Part shown: positions 26,774 to 35,755 of the stretch, one piece after another
Numbering within the stretch: position 1 is the first letter of the stretch
How the letters are laid out: every line of letters starts with the position of its first letter
Assembly: GCF_900114135.1 (NCBI RefSeq)
Contig: NZ_FORY01000018.1
Span: 1 to 56,374, forward strand
Length of the DNA stretch: 56,374 nt
Direction: 5' to 3'
Source: Celeribacter halophilus
GTDB taxonomy: Bacteria; Pseudomonadota; Alphaproteobacteria; Rhodobacterales; Rhodobacteraceae
Notes under the pieces: model-generated
What the model was told of the DNA's origin: nothing
Seen by the model: only the letters and a program-made list of their open reading frames with translations
Databases searched by the model: none
Position numbers and translations under genes: made by a program

Positions 26774-27131
26774 AATATCCTGTTGATGCACCGAAGTGCA
26801 GATACTGCCGTTTTTCATTGTTTCACGCCCCGTGCCGATGCGGCCCGAACCAATGTTCGAAAGCCCCGAAACAGCAGCGCCGTGCAAAGGCAGATGGGAA
26901 CGTTTCTTTCCATTGTCACCCAAGACTGCGCTTTAAGAGGTAAACAAAGCTTGAAGACCCTATGCAAAAACGCCCAGCCCCTGCGAATGTCTTTTTTTTC
27001 AGCGTGTTGCACGGGAATTAAGCCATATATTAGCGATAGCCACGCCGCGCAAATCCGCCCCCGTCAGGCAATTGCATCTGCCGCGTCCACGCCCTACTCT
27101 CCTGTCAAATCTATTTGATCAAGGTGACTAA
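26774..27131. other. Gap between hypothetical gene and aminotransferase
   Basis: About 360 bp without a gene I can support. It must hold the divergent promoters of both neighbours, but no strong -35/-10 pair or known operator stands out. The bases just before the aminotransferase carry its ribosome-binding site (AAGGTGA). Confidence 0.4.
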
Positions 27132-28316
27132 ATGCTGACTCCTCTTGCCCCGCCCATGAACCGCACTTTTGCTTCGCCAATCGTGGCGTCACGCAAATGG
27201 CTTGAGGGCGTAACCTTTCCGCCGGACCGTCCACTGATCAACGTCAGTCAGGCCGCGCCGATGGAGGCTCCGCCTCTGGCGCTGCGCGAAGAAATCGCAC
27301 GGATCGCACTGGAAGATCCGAGCGCGCATCTCTACGGGCCGGTGCTGGGCATGCCGGAACTGCGTGCACAACTCGCCAAGGATTGGTCCGCCGCCTATCA
27401 CGCGGACATCTCACCGGAGCAGGTCGCCATCACCTCGGGCTGCAATCAGGCCTTCAGTTCGGTCATGAGCACCATTGCCGCAAGCGGCGATGAGGTCATC
27501 CTCGTAACGCCATGGTATTTCAACCATAAAATGTGGTGCGATATGAATGGCGTGCATGCCGTGCCTCTGAAGACGGAGGACGACCTTCTCCCCGATCTGG
27601 AAGAGGCCGCCCGCCTGATTTCGCCGCGCACCCGTGCCATCGTGCTGATTACGCCAAACAACCCCGGCGGCGTCGAATACCCGCCAGAGCTTTTGACAAA
27701 ATTCTATGCGCTGGCGCGTGACCGCGGCCTCATGCTTGTGCTGGATGAAACCTATCGCGATTTTGACAGCCGCACAGAGGTGCCACACTACCTGTTCCGC
27801 CAGCCGGACTGGCAGAACACGCTCATCCATCTCTACTCTTTCTCCAAAGCCTTCCGCCTCACCGGTCACCGTGTCGGCGCCATGATCGCTTCGCCCGAGC
27901 GCCTCGAACAGGTTGAAAAATATCTCGACACAGTGGCGATTTGCCCCAACCAGATCGGCCAACGCGCCGCTCTTTGGGGGCTGCAAAACCTTAGCGAATG
28001 GGTCGCCGGAGAACGCACCGAAATCCTCGTGCGGCGACAAGCCATCATCGACGGTTTCCCTGTGCTCGCGCAAAAAGGCTGGCGGCTCTTGGGCTGCGGC
28101 GCATTTTTCGCCTATGTCAGCCATCCGTTCGACATGCCGTCCTCCCAGCTTGCCCCTTGGCTCGTGCGCGAAGCGGGTGTGCTTCTTTTGCCCGGCACGG
28201 ATTTCATGCCCAAAGGCGACAAACGGGCCGAACAGCAGTTGCGGATCGCTTTCGCCAATATCGATCAGGCCGGTATCACAGAGCTTTTCACAAGATTGGC
28301 CAAAATCGCCCCCTGA
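27132..28316 (+). CDS. Class I/II pyridoxal-phosphate aminotransferase
   Basis: This 394-residue fold-type I aminotransferase has TSGCNQAFSSVMSTIAASGDEVI (cofactor phosphate region), ITPNNPGGVEYPPE, LDETYRDF (aspartate that contacts the PLP pyridine) and SFSKAFRLTGHRVG with the Schiff-base lysine K239. The amino-acid substrate cannot be deduced. ATG 27132 has AAGGTGA upstream. The ppiD gene follows after 65 bp on the same strand. Confidence 0.88.
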   Translation: MLTPLAPPMNRTFASPIVASRKWLEGVTFPPDRPLINVSQAAPMEAPPLALREEIARIALEDPSAHLYGPVLGMPELRAQLAKDWSAAYHADISPEQVAITSGCNQAFSSVMSTIAASGDEVILVTPWYFNHKMWCDMNGVHAVPLKTEDDLLPDLEEAARLISPRTRAIVLITPNNPGGVEYPPELLTKFYALARDRGLMLVLDETYRDFDSRTEVPHYLFRQPDWQNTLIHLYSFSKAFRLTGHRVGAMIASPERLEQVEKYLDTVAICPNQIGQRAALWGLQNLSEWVAGERTEILVRRQAIIDGFPVLAQKGWRLLGCGAFFAYVSHPFDMPSSQLAPWLVREAGVLLLPGTDFMPKGDKRAEQQLRIAFANIDQAGITELFTRLAKIAP

Positions 28317-28381
28317 TCCACCTTGCCCTCCGTTTCGCTTGCTTCTACACACTTTGCCAACCTTGAAGGGAGAACAAGAAT

Positions 28382-30235
28382 ATGGCGAGCGGCAAAGGCT
28401 CTGGCACAAAGATGGTGGTTTGGGGCATTTTGGGCCTCCTGATCCTCGGTCTTGGCGGGTTTGGCACAGCAAATTTCGGCGGCGGAGTCACCCGCGTCGC
28501 CGCAGTGGGCGACGAGGAAATCTCGGTCAACGATTATGCCAATGCGTTGCAAAGCCAGATCAGCGCAATCGAGGCCCAGACAGGTCAGGCCTTCTCCGTC
28601 GCGCAGGCAGAGAATTTCGGCCTGTCGCAACAGGTTCTGGACCAACTTCTGTCACAGGCCGCCCTTGATGCGGAAACCGCCCGCGTTGGCCTGTCTGTCG
28701 GTGACGATGCTGTGCGCCGCGAGCTTCTGGCCATTGATGCGTTCAAAGGTGTGGACGGCAAATTCGACACGGCCGCCTATAAAGACCTGTTGGCGCGCAA
28801 CAACATGACCGACAAGGGCTTCGAATCCGATCTGCGCAAAGATGCCGCGCGGGCGATCCTGACCGGAGCTCTGGCCACTGGAATCACCATGCCGCCTTCC
28901 TACGGGCAAGTCGTTGTGGACTGGCTGGGGGAACGGCGCACGATCTCCGTTGCCACGCTGGGCGCGGAAGCGCTGGAAACCGGCGCACCGATTGCGTCCG
29001 AGGCCGACATCCAAAGCTGGTATGACGCACATCCGGAGGCCTACACCGCCCCCGAAGCCCGCCGGATCACCTATGCGTGGCTGACCCCTGCGATGATCAT
29101 GGATCAGGTCGATATTGACGAGGAGGCCCTGCGCCAACTCTATCAAGAGAATATCGACAGCTATGTGCAGCCCGAACGCCGTCTGGTGGAGCGTCTGGTT
29201 TTCAACAGCGAAGAAGAGGCGCAAGAGGCCGCAGATCGCATTGCGTCCGGCGAGACCACCTTTGACGAAGAGGTTGCCGCGCGCGGTCTCGACCTGATTG
29301 ACGCCGATATGGGCGATGTCTCCCAAGATGATCTCTCTGCAGAAGCCGGACCCGCAGTCTTTGCGCTCGAAGGCACGGGCGAAGTCGGGCCGGTGATGTC
29401 CGATCTCGGCCCCGCGCTTTACCGCGTGAACGGCACTTTGGCGGGTTCCGAAGTCAGCTTTGAAGAGGCCCGCGACGAATTGGCCGCCGTCATGAGCACC
29501 GATGCCGCAGCCCGTCTGATTTCCGGACTGCTCGAAGAATTCGACAACGATCTGGCGGAGGGCTACACGCTCGAAGAACTCGCAGACGAGACCGAGATGG
29601 AGCTTGGCACGCTGGACTGGACCACAGAGAGCGAAGGCGGGATTGCCGCCTACACCGCGTTCAAAGAGGCCGCGGCTCAAGTCACGCTCGACGACTATCC
29701 GGAGATCATTGAACTGTCGGATGGCGGCGTCTTCGCCCTGCGTCTCGACGCCATCGTGCCCGCCACGGTCAAACCGCTCGACGAGGTCCGCGAACAGGTC
29801 GCCGCCGATTGGGAGGCCGATGCGCTGCAACAACGTCTCACAGAACGCGCGGAGGCTTTGGAAACCGAAGTGGCATCGGGGGAGTCGATCACCGATCTGG
29901 GTCTGCCCTCCGAGACATTCGAGGCGATCACCCGTCAGGATTTCCTCTCCAACATGCCCGACGGGTTCATGGATGCGGTTTTCGCACCGGGTCTGACCGA
30001 AGGTGGTACCACATTGATCTCCGGCGAGGGCCGCGTTGTCATCGCCAAGATCGACAGTGTCGAAGATCCCGAACCTTCGGACGAGAATGCCGCCATCGCC
30101 CAGAGCTACATCACCTCCGCCGCGCAAGGGGCGGCCACGGATGTGATCGACGCGTTCTCCGCCGCCTTGCGGGCCCGCGAAGGGGTGACAATCAACCAGA
30201 CGGCCCTGACCGCTGTTCACAGCCAGATGCAATAA
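28382..30235 (+). CDS. ppiD: PpiD-like periplasmic folding factor (SurA_N / parvulin type)
   Basis: PpiD is an inner-membrane-anchored chaperone with peptidyl-prolyl isomerase-type domains that assists outer-membrane protein folding. The 617-residue product has one N-terminal membrane helix (MVVWGILGLLILGLGGFGTANFG), then a SurA_N-like segment (VAAVGDEEISVNDYANALQSQI, QVLDQLLSQAALDAET), and central parvulin-like repeats (ERRLVERLVFNSEEEAQEAADRI). The strongly acidic composition fits a periplasmic marine protein. It ends nine bases before trpE, so the two genes are cotranscribed. Confidence 0.85.
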   Translation: MASGKGSGTKMVVWGILGLLILGLGGFGTANFGGGVTRVAAVGDEEISVNDYANALQSQISAIEAQTGQAFSVAQAENFGLSQQVLDQLLSQAALDAETARVGLSVGDDAVRRELLAIDAFKGVDGKFDTAAYKDLLARNNMTDKGFESDLRKDAARAILTGALATGITMPPSYGQVVVDWLGERRTISVATLGAEALETGAPIASEADIQSWYDAHPEAYTAPEARRITYAWLTPAMIMDQVDIDEEALRQLYQENIDSYVQPERRLVERLVFNSEEEAQEAADRIASGETTFDEEVAARGLDLIDADMGDVSQDDLSAEAGPAVFALEGTGEVGPVMSDLGPALYRVNGTLAGSEVSFEEARDELAAVMSTDAAARLISGLLEEFDNDLAEGYTLEELADETEMELGTLDWTTESEGGIAAYTAFKEAAAQVTLDDYPEIIELSDGGVFALRLDAIVPATVKPLDEVREQVAADWEADALQQRLTERAEALETEVASGESITDLGLPSETFEAITRQDFLSNMPDGFMDAVFAPGLTEGGTTLISGEGRVVIAKIDSVEDPEPSDENAAIAQSYITSAAQGAATDVIDAFSAALRAREGVTINQTALTAVHSQMQ

Positions 30236-30244
30236 GAGTTCCCC

Positions 30245-31759
30245 ATGGCCACGCTCATCCCCAGCTTTTCCGAGTTTGAAACAGGCTTTTCCGAAGGCCA
30301 GAACCAGTTGGTTTACGCCAAAGTGGCCGCCGATCTCGACACGCCCGTCTCGATCATGCTCAAACTCGCCGGCGCACGCACCGACAGTTTCATCCTTGAA
30401 TCCGTCACTGGCGGCGAGGTGCGCGGGCGCTATTCGATCATCGGGATGAAACCCGACCTGATCTGGAAATGCGACGGGACAACCGCTTCGGTGAACCGCA
30501 ACGCACGCTTTGATGCGGACAGCTATGTGGTCGATGACAAGGATCCGCTCACCTCGATCCGTGCGCTGATCGCAGAGAGCCGCGTGGACATCCCCGACAC
30601 ATTGCCCGGCGCGGCGGCTGGGCTGTTCGGTTATCTCGGCTATGACATGATCCGGCTGGTGGAGCATCTGCCCAATGTGAACCCCGACCCGATCGGCCTG
30701 CCCGATGCGGTGCTGATGCGCCCTTCGGTGATTGCGATTCTCGATGGCGTCAAAGGCGATGTGATCCTTGTGTCACCCGCATGGGTCGAAAGCGGCCTGT
30801 CCGCCAAAGCCGCCTATGCGCAGGCCGCAGAGCGTGTCATGGATGCTCTGCGCGATCTGGAGCGCGCGCCATCCGAGGCCAGTATTGAGATGGGCGAGAG
30901 CTTCCAAGCTCCTGCCCCTGTGTCGAACTTCACCCATGAGGGCTACAAAGACGCCGTCATGAAGGCGAAAGAATATATCAAGGCAGGTGACATTTTTCAG
31001 GTTGTGCCCGCGCAGCGCTGGACACAGGATTTCCCCCTGCCGCCCTTCTCCCTCTACCGCAGCCTGCGCCGCACGAACCCCTCACCCTTCATGTTCTTCT
31101 TCAACTTCGGCGGGTTCCAGATCATCGGCGCCTCACCGGAAATCCTTGTGCGGGTCTTCGACAACGAGGTGACCATCCGCCCCATCGCAGGCACCCGCAA
31201 ACGCGGCGCGACCCCTGCGGAGGACAAGGCCCTCGAAGAAGACCTTCTGTCCGATGAAAAGGAACTGGCCGAACATCTGATGCTGCTCGATCTAGGGCGC
31301 AATGACACGGGCAAGGTCTCGAAAATCGGCACGGTGCGCCCGACAGAAGAGTTTATTATCGAGCGCTATTCCCACGTCATGCACATTGTCTCCAACGTGG
31401 TAGGCGAGTTGCGCGAGGACGAAGATGCGCTCTCCGCCCTGCTCGCGGGCCTGCCCGCTGGCACGGTTTCCGGCGCTCCAAAAGTCCGTGCGATGGAGAT
31501 CATTGACGAGCTGGAGCCGGAAAAACGCGGCGTCTATGGCGGCGGTGTCGGCTATTTCTCTGCAGGCGGCGACATGGATATGTGCATCGCCCTGCGCACC
31601 GCCGTGCTGAAAGACGAGAAACTCTATATTCAGGCCGGTGGCGGCGTGGTCTATGACAGCGACCCAGAGGGCGAATATCAGGAAACCGTCAACAAATCCA
31701 ACGCGCTGCGCAAAGCCGCCGAGGATGCGGGCCTGTTCACCCGCTCCGGCAACCGCTGA
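30245..31759 (+). CDS. trpE: Anthranilate synthase component I
   Basis: TrpE makes anthranilate from chorismate in tryptophan synthesis, with the glutaminase subunit TrpG. The 504-residue protein shows SFILESVTGGEVRGRYSIIG (tryptophan feedback site region), GDIFQVVPAQRW, SPEILVRVFDNEVTIRPIAGTRKRG, HLMLLDLGRNDTGKV, VSGAPKVRAMEIIDELEP and IQAGGGVVYDSDPEGEYQET. No trpG or leader-peptide attenuator is seen: the gene starts directly after ppiD. It is convergent with the Lrp gene, and the shared 3' hairpin at about 31833-31856 may end both transcripts. Confidence 0.95.
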   Translation: MATLIPSFSEFETGFSEGQNQLVYAKVAADLDTPVSIMLKLAGARTDSFILESVTGGEVRGRYSIIGMKPDLIWKCDGTTASVNRNARFDADSYVVDDKDPLTSIRALIAESRVDIPDTLPGAAAGLFGYLGYDMIRLVEHLPNVNPDPIGLPDAVLMRPSVIAILDGVKGDVILVSPAWVESGLSAKAAYAQAAERVMDALRDLERAPSEASIEMGESFQAPAPVSNFTHEGYKDAVMKAKEYIKAGDIFQVVPAQRWTQDFPLPPFSLYRSLRRTNPSPFMFFFNFGGFQIIGASPEILVRVFDNEVTIRPIAGTRKRGATPAEDKALEEDLLSDEKELAEHLMLLDLGRNDTGKVSKIGTVRPTEEFIIERYSHVMHIVSNVVGELREDEDALSALLAGLPAGTVSGAPKVRAMEIIDELEPEKRGVYGGGVGYFSAGGDMDMCIALRTAVLKDEKLYIQAGGGVVYDSDPEGEYQETVNKSNALRKAAEDAGLFTRSGNR

Positions 31760-31806
31760 CACCACCCACCTCCTGCGGGCGGCATGCTCAGCCTTGGCAG
31801 CACCGG

Positions 31807-31830
31807 CTTTCCTTTGTGCTCCAAATACTC
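31807..31830 (-). repeat. Post-terminator motif, copy C
   Basis: On the minus strand it reads GAGTATTTGGAGCACAAAGG and AAAG, directly after a GC hairpin (GCGCGGCG/CGCCGCGC) at the 3' side of the Lrp gene. It matches the copies at 23145 and 36676. Confidence 0.5.
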
Positions 31831-31832
31831 AC

Positions 31833-31856
31833 AGGCGCGGCGCTCAACGCCGCGCG
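31833..31856 (-). terminator. GC-rich hairpin between trpE and the Lrp gene
   Basis: GCGCGGCG pairs with CGCCGCGC around a 5-nt loop. No U-run follows on either strand, so termination is inferred from its position and from the motif that follows it on the minus strand. Confidence 0.5.
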
Positions 31857-31905
31857 CCACGGGTATCTGGAGCGCATCCGCCGCCAACAGGTCAACCGGC
31901 ACAAT

Positions 31906-32367
31906 TCACAGCGGCAGCATCGTGGTCGATTTGATCTCTTCCATCGAGAGAAGCGCCGTGACGTTGTAGATCGCCACCTCTTTGATCAACGCCTGATAGA
32001 AGTCGTCATAGGCCTTCGCATTGCGCACGCGCACCTTGAGGATATAGTCGATCTCCCCCGCCAGACGATGCGCTTCCAGCACTTCGGGGCGGCGTTTGAG
32101 CACTTGCAGGAATTTCTCCTGCCAGTTCGCCTCATGGGCATTGGTGCGCACCAGAACAAAAAAACAGGCCTCCAGCCCGAGGCTTTCCGGATCGAGAATA
32201 ACCGTCTGCTGACCAATGACTCCCGCCTCGCGCATTTTGCGGATGCGATTCCAGACGGGCGTCTTTGAAGAGCCGACTTTGCGGGCGATTTCATCGAGAG
32301 ACTGGCTCGCATCCTGCTGCAACTCGCCCAGAATTTTCCGGTCCATTGCGTCGATCTGGTCCGCCAT
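31906..32367 (-). CDS. Lrp/AsnC-family regulator
   Basis: The 153-residue regulator has an N-terminal winged helix-turn-helix (MDRKILGELQQDASQSLDEIARKVGSSKTPVWNRIRKMREAGVI) and a C-terminal RAM/ligand domain (CFFVLVRTNAHE..WQEKFLQVL..RPEVLEAHRLAGEIDYILKVRV). Proteins of this family sense amino acids as octamers. It is divergent from the sulfur assimilation operon with 161 bp between, so a role in cysteine or sulfur control is a reasonable guess; autoregulation is usual. Start ATG 32367. Confidence 0.9.
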   Translation of the reverse strand: MADQIDAMDRKILGELQQDASQSLDEIARKVGSSKTPVWNRIRKMREAGVIGQQTVILDPESLGLEACFFVLVRTNAHEANWQEKFLQVLKRRPEVLEAHRLAGEIDYILKVRVRNAKAYDDFYQALIKEVAIYNVTALLSMEEIKSTTMLPL

Positions 32368-32528
32368 TTCGCTTTTCCTCTCGTTCTTGGAATTCTAACC
32401 TAGCGGGGCTCTGAAACCGGAACAAACGTCCTTATTCGCGCGCAGCTATGGCTCTGACTTGGGATAATGTTCTAAATTAAGCACAGAAAATCGCAAGTCG
32501 AAAACCCGACCGAACACCGGAGAGCCCC

Positions 32529-32843
32529 ATGCCGCGTCCGTTTACGCCCAAAGCCATCACCGCTAACGCCCTTCTTGAAGGCGATGTCATCTACATGTCT
32601 GCAGATGGCATATGGGTGCGCGATCTGTGTCTGGCGCAGGTTTACACCGACAAGGAAACCGCAGAGCGCGCACTGGCCGAGGCGGCCAAGGACGGCTCTG
32701 TCGTCGGGGCCTATCTGACGGATGTGAAGCCCACAGAAAACGGACCGGTTCCCACCCATTTCCGCGAAGAGTTCCGCCGCACAGGCCCCTCGAACTATTT
32801 CCACGGCAAACAAGTTGCCCAGCAGGACGCGACCCATGTATAA
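32529..32843 (+). CDS. DUF2849 protein of the sulfite reductase operon
   Basis: The 104-residue protein has the DUF2849 pattern: PKAITANALLEGDVIYMSADGIWV, TDKETAERALAEAAKDGSVVGAYLTDV, HFREEFRRTGPSNYFHGKQ. Genes of this family sit directly before cysI in alphaproteobacteria and are thought to aid sulfite reduction; the mechanism is unknown. Its stop (TAA 32841-32843) overlaps the cysI start at 32836, so translation is coupled. ATG 32529 follows CGGAGAG. Confidence 0.9.
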   Translation: MPRPFTPKAITANALLEGDVIYMSADGIWVRDLCLAQVYTDKETAERALAEAAKDGSVVGAYLTDVKPTENGPVPTHFREEFRRTGPSNYFHGKQVAQQDATHV

Positions 32844-34503
32844 ATACAATGATTTCGACGAAGCCTTCGTGCGCAACCGTGTCGCACAATTCTCCGCTCA
32901 GGTGGCCCGTCGCATTGACGGCTCGCTCACCGAGGAAGAATTCCGCCCTCTGCGCCTGATGAACGGCCTGTATCTGCAACTGCACGCCTATATGCTGCGT
33001 GTGGCCATTCCCTATGGCACATTGGACAGCCGCAAAATGAACCAGCTGGCGATGATCGCGGAGAAATATGATCGCGGTTACGGCCATTTCACCACACGGC
33101 AGAACATCCAGTATAACTGGCCGAAACTGCCCGATGTGCCTGCGATCCTCTCGGATCTGGCCGATGTGGAAATGCACGCGATCCAGACCTCCGGCAACAC
33201 GATCCGCAATGTCACCGCCGATCACTTCGCAGGCGCGAGCGCCGATGAGACGGTCGATCCGCGCCCTGTGGCCGAGTTGATCCGTCAATGGTCCACCGAT
33301 CACCCCGAATTCCAGTTCCTGCCCCGCAAGTTCAAGGTCGCCGTGTCAGGCGCCAAGGAAGATCGCGCCGTGATAAAAGCCCATGATGTGGGCCTCTACC
33401 TGCGCGAGAAAAACGGTGAAATAGGTGCACAGATCCTTGTGGGCGGCGGACTGGGCCGCACGCCGATGGTGGGTAAGGTGCTCAAGGACTTCGTCGCGCT
33501 GGACGACCTTCTGCCCTATCTCGAAGCCACCGTATCGGTCTGGAACCTCCTAGGACGGCGTGACAACAAATACAAAGCCCGCATCAAGATTACCGTGCAT
33601 GAACACGGGATCGAGGAAATCCGCCGCCTTGTGGAAGAGCGTTTTGCGCAGGTCAAACCGGCCTTTGGCGGCATCGATATGGTGATGCTCGACGAAATCC
33701 GCGCTGCCTTTGCGCCGCCTGCGTTCCGCTCCGCCCCGACAGAGACCTTCGATGCGGCCTATGCCAATGATCCGCTCTTTCGCAGCTGGGCCGACACAAA
33801 CCTCGCACCGCACAAGGCCGAGGGCTATGCCATCGTCACCGTCTCGCTCAAAACGCCCGGCCAGACGCCGGGGGATGCCAGTGCCGAGCAGATGCGGGTG
33901 CTGGCGGGGTTGGCGCGCGACTATGGTCACGACGAGTTGCGCATTTCCCATGAGCAAAACGTCATCCTGCCGCATATCCATAAATCCGACCTGCCGGAAA
34001 TCCACACCATCCTGAAAGCCGCAGGGCTTGCCACCGCCAATATCGGTCTGGTGAGCGACATCATCGCCTGCCCCGGTATGGATTACTGCACCTTGGCGAC
34101 CGCGCGTTCGATCCCAGTGGCACAAGGCATCGCGACACGGTTTGATGAGTTGAAACTCGAACACGAGATCGGTCCGCTGAAGATCAAAATCTCCGGCTGC
34201 ATCAACGCCTGCGGACATCACCATGTCGGTCATATCGGAATTCTGGGTCTCGACCGCGCAGGTGTCGAGAATTACCAGATCACGCTGGGCGGCGACGGCA
34301 CCGAAGATATGGTGCTGGGTGACCGCACCGGGCCGGGTTTCTCCTATGACGAGATTGTGCCTGCCATAGAGCGCATTCTGAAAACCTATCTGGAACTGCG
34401 TGACAGCCCCGAAGAGACCTTCCTCATGGCTTACCGCCGCCTCGGCATGGCCCCGTTCAAAGCGGCCCTCTATCCGGCGAAGGAAAGTGCACATGCGGCA
34501 TGA
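32836..34503 (+). CDS. cysI: Sulfite (nitrite/sulfite) reductase hemoprotein
   Basis: CysI-type reductases convert sulfite to sulfide with a coupled siroheme and [4Fe-4S] cluster. The 555-residue protein has the four cluster ligands C412 and C418 (ACPGMDYCTLA) and C455 and C459 (SGCINACGHHHVG). The first ferredoxin-like repeat contains YGHFTTRQNIQYNWPKL and GNTIRNVTADHFAG. The start MYKYNDFDEAFVRNRV is family-like and overlaps DUF2849. Electrons likely come from a ferredoxin or the nearby fpr, because no cysJ is present. It overlaps cysH by 11 bases. Confidence 0.93.
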   Translation: MYKYNDFDEAFVRNRVAQFSAQVARRIDGSLTEEEFRPLRLMNGLYLQLHAYMLRVAIPYGTLDSRKMNQLAMIAEKYDRGYGHFTTRQNIQYNWPKLPDVPAILSDLADVEMHAIQTSGNTIRNVTADHFAGASADETVDPRPVAELIRQWSTDHPEFQFLPRKFKVAVSGAKEDRAVIKAHDVGLYLREKNGEIGAQILVGGGLGRTPMVGKVLKDFVALDDLLPYLEATVSVWNLLGRRDNKYKARIKITVHEHGIEEIRRLVEERFAQVKPAFGGIDMVMLDEIRAAFAPPAFRSAPTETFDAAYANDPLFRSWADTNLAPHKAEGYAIVTVSLKTPGQTPGDASAEQMRVLAGLARDYGHDELRISHEQNVILPHIHKSDLPEIHTILKAAGLATANIGLVSDIIACPGMDYCTLATARSIPVAQGIATRFDELKLEHEIGPLKIKISGCINACGHHHVGHIGILGLDRAGVENYQITLGGDGTEDMVLGDRTGPGFSYDEIVPAIERILKTYLELRDSPEETFLMAYRRLGMAPFKAALYPAKESAHAA

Positions 34504-35272
34504 GGCGTCTCTTTTGCAAGATGAATTCGGCACGGTGCAAGCCCGTGTCGACCGTCTGAACGCGCGTTACGTCAACCACTCTGCGACATCCGTTCTGGAA
34601 CTGGCGCTGCGGGACCGTGAACTGGGCCGGATTGCGCTTGTTTCCTCTTTCGGGGCAGAAAGCGTTGTGCTGTTGCACATGATTTCCGTGATCGCCCCCA
34701 AAACGCCGGTGATTTTCGTGGATACGGAAATGCTCTTCGAGGAAACGATCCAATACCAGCTTGAGGTGATCGAAAAACTCGACCTGCGCGATCTGCGCCG
34801 CATCCGGCCTGCGCCTGCGAAACTGGCGGCCAATGATCCTGACGGGCTTTTGCACCTGTCGGACAAGGATGCCTGCTGTGCGCTGCGCAAGACCGCACCG
34901 CTGCAAGCCGCGCTCGGCCATTTCGACGCGTGGATCACCGGACGCAAACGGTTTCAGGGCGCGACACGCGCCACGCTGGATTTCTTCGAGAACGAGGACG
35001 AGCAACGGATCAAGATCAACCCGCTGGCACATTGGGCACCGACAGATGTGCAGGACTACATCATCAACAACCGCCTGCCGCGGCACCCTCTGGTCGCAAA
35101 AGGCTACCCCTCGATCGGCTGCGCCCCCTGCACCAGCCCCGTCAAAGAGGGCGAAGACCCGCGCGCCGGACGTTGGCGTGGCGAAGAGAAGACCGAATGC
35201 GGGATCCACATTGTGAACGGCAAGATTGTCCGGGGGCCGGTCACAGAGCCCCTCAAAGGAGACGCATCATGA
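34493..35272 (+). CDS. cysH: Adenylyl-sulfate (APS) reductase, [4Fe-4S] type
   Basis: CysH reduces activated sulfate to sulfite. The 259-residue protein has the PP-loop SSFGAESVVLLH (about 51-62), the cluster cysteines C128-C129 (DACCALRK) and C210/C213 (GCAPCTSPV), and the C-terminal catalytic ECGIH with C236. The CC/CxxC pairs mark the assimilatory APS-reducing form rather than the PAPS reductase of enterics. ATG 34493 has AAGGAAAG upstream; the frame extension to 34400 lies inside cysI. The stop overlaps the next gene by ATGA. Confidence 0.94.
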   Translation: MRHEASLLQDEFGTVQARVDRLNARYVNHSATSVLELALRDRELGRIALVSSFGAESVVLLHMISVIAPKTPVIFVDTEMLFEETIQYQLEVIEKLDLRDLRRIRPAPAKLAANDPDGLLHLSDKDACCALRKTAPLQAALGHFDAWITGRKRFQGATRATLDFFENEDEQRIKINPLAHWAPTDVQDYIINNRLPRHPLVAKGYPSIGCAPCTSPVKEGEDPRAGRWRGEEKTECGIHIVNGKIVRGPVTEPLKGDAS

Positions 35273-35643
35273 GCGTGATTGTACGAGACAGCGGATTCAT
35301 CTCCGAAGATTACAGCGGCGACTGGATCGACCTGCCCTCCGACACCGCCCCCGAAACCTTGGCGCAATACGGCAATGCGGCGGCGATCCGGATTGATTTC
35401 CCGAGTTTTGCAGACGGGCGCGGCTTTACGCTGGCGCGGCTTTTGCGGCTGGCGGGATTTCAGGGGCGGCTGCGTGCCAAAGGCCATGTCATCGCCGATC
35501 AATACGCGATGGCGCGCCGCTCGGGGTTTGACGAGGTGGAAATCAGCGACGATCTGGCCACCCGCCAGCCGGAAGAACAATGGCTGGCTCGGGCAGACTG
35601 GCGGGCGCATGACTATCAGTCGCGCTTGCGTGCCGGCGTGTAA
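35269..35643 (+). CDS. DUF934 protein of the sulfite reductase operon
   Basis: The 124-residue protein has the DUF934 pattern: AIRIDFPSFADGRGFTLARLLR, FQGRLRAKGHVIADQYAMARRSGFDEVEI and a C-terminal YQSRLRAG. It overlaps cysH by four bases and is the usual last gene of the alphaproteobacterial cysI operon; its role is unknown. A strong terminator-like hairpin follows. Confidence 0.9.
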   Translation: MSVIVRDSGFISEDYSGDWIDLPSDTAPETLAQYGNAAAIRIDFPSFADGRGFTLARLLRLAGFQGRLRAKGHVIADQYAMARRSGFDEVEISDDLATRQPEEQWLARADWRAHDYQSRLRAGV

Positions 35644-35649
35644 CAGGCC

Positions 35650-35677
35650 AAAAGGGGGCGAGATGCGCCCCTTTTCC
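35650..35677 (+). terminator. Terminator after the sulfur operon
   Basis: AAAAGGGGGCG and GCGCCCCTTTT pair across AGAT, followed by CC. It separates DUF934 from fpr. Confidence 0.75.
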
Positions 35678-35755
35678 GTCCTCCATGATCTGACATGGAT
35701 CAAGGATCGGCCAGAAACATTCATTTAGACGACCCAAAAGGCGCGAGACAGCGAG

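Noticed and set aside
30236-30244. trp attenuator before trpE
   Set aside because: Only nine bases separate ppiD and trpE, so there is no room for a leader peptide.
34493-35272. PAPS reductase of the enteric type
   Set aside because: The CC and CxxC cysteine pairs indicate the [4Fe-4S] APS-reducing form.
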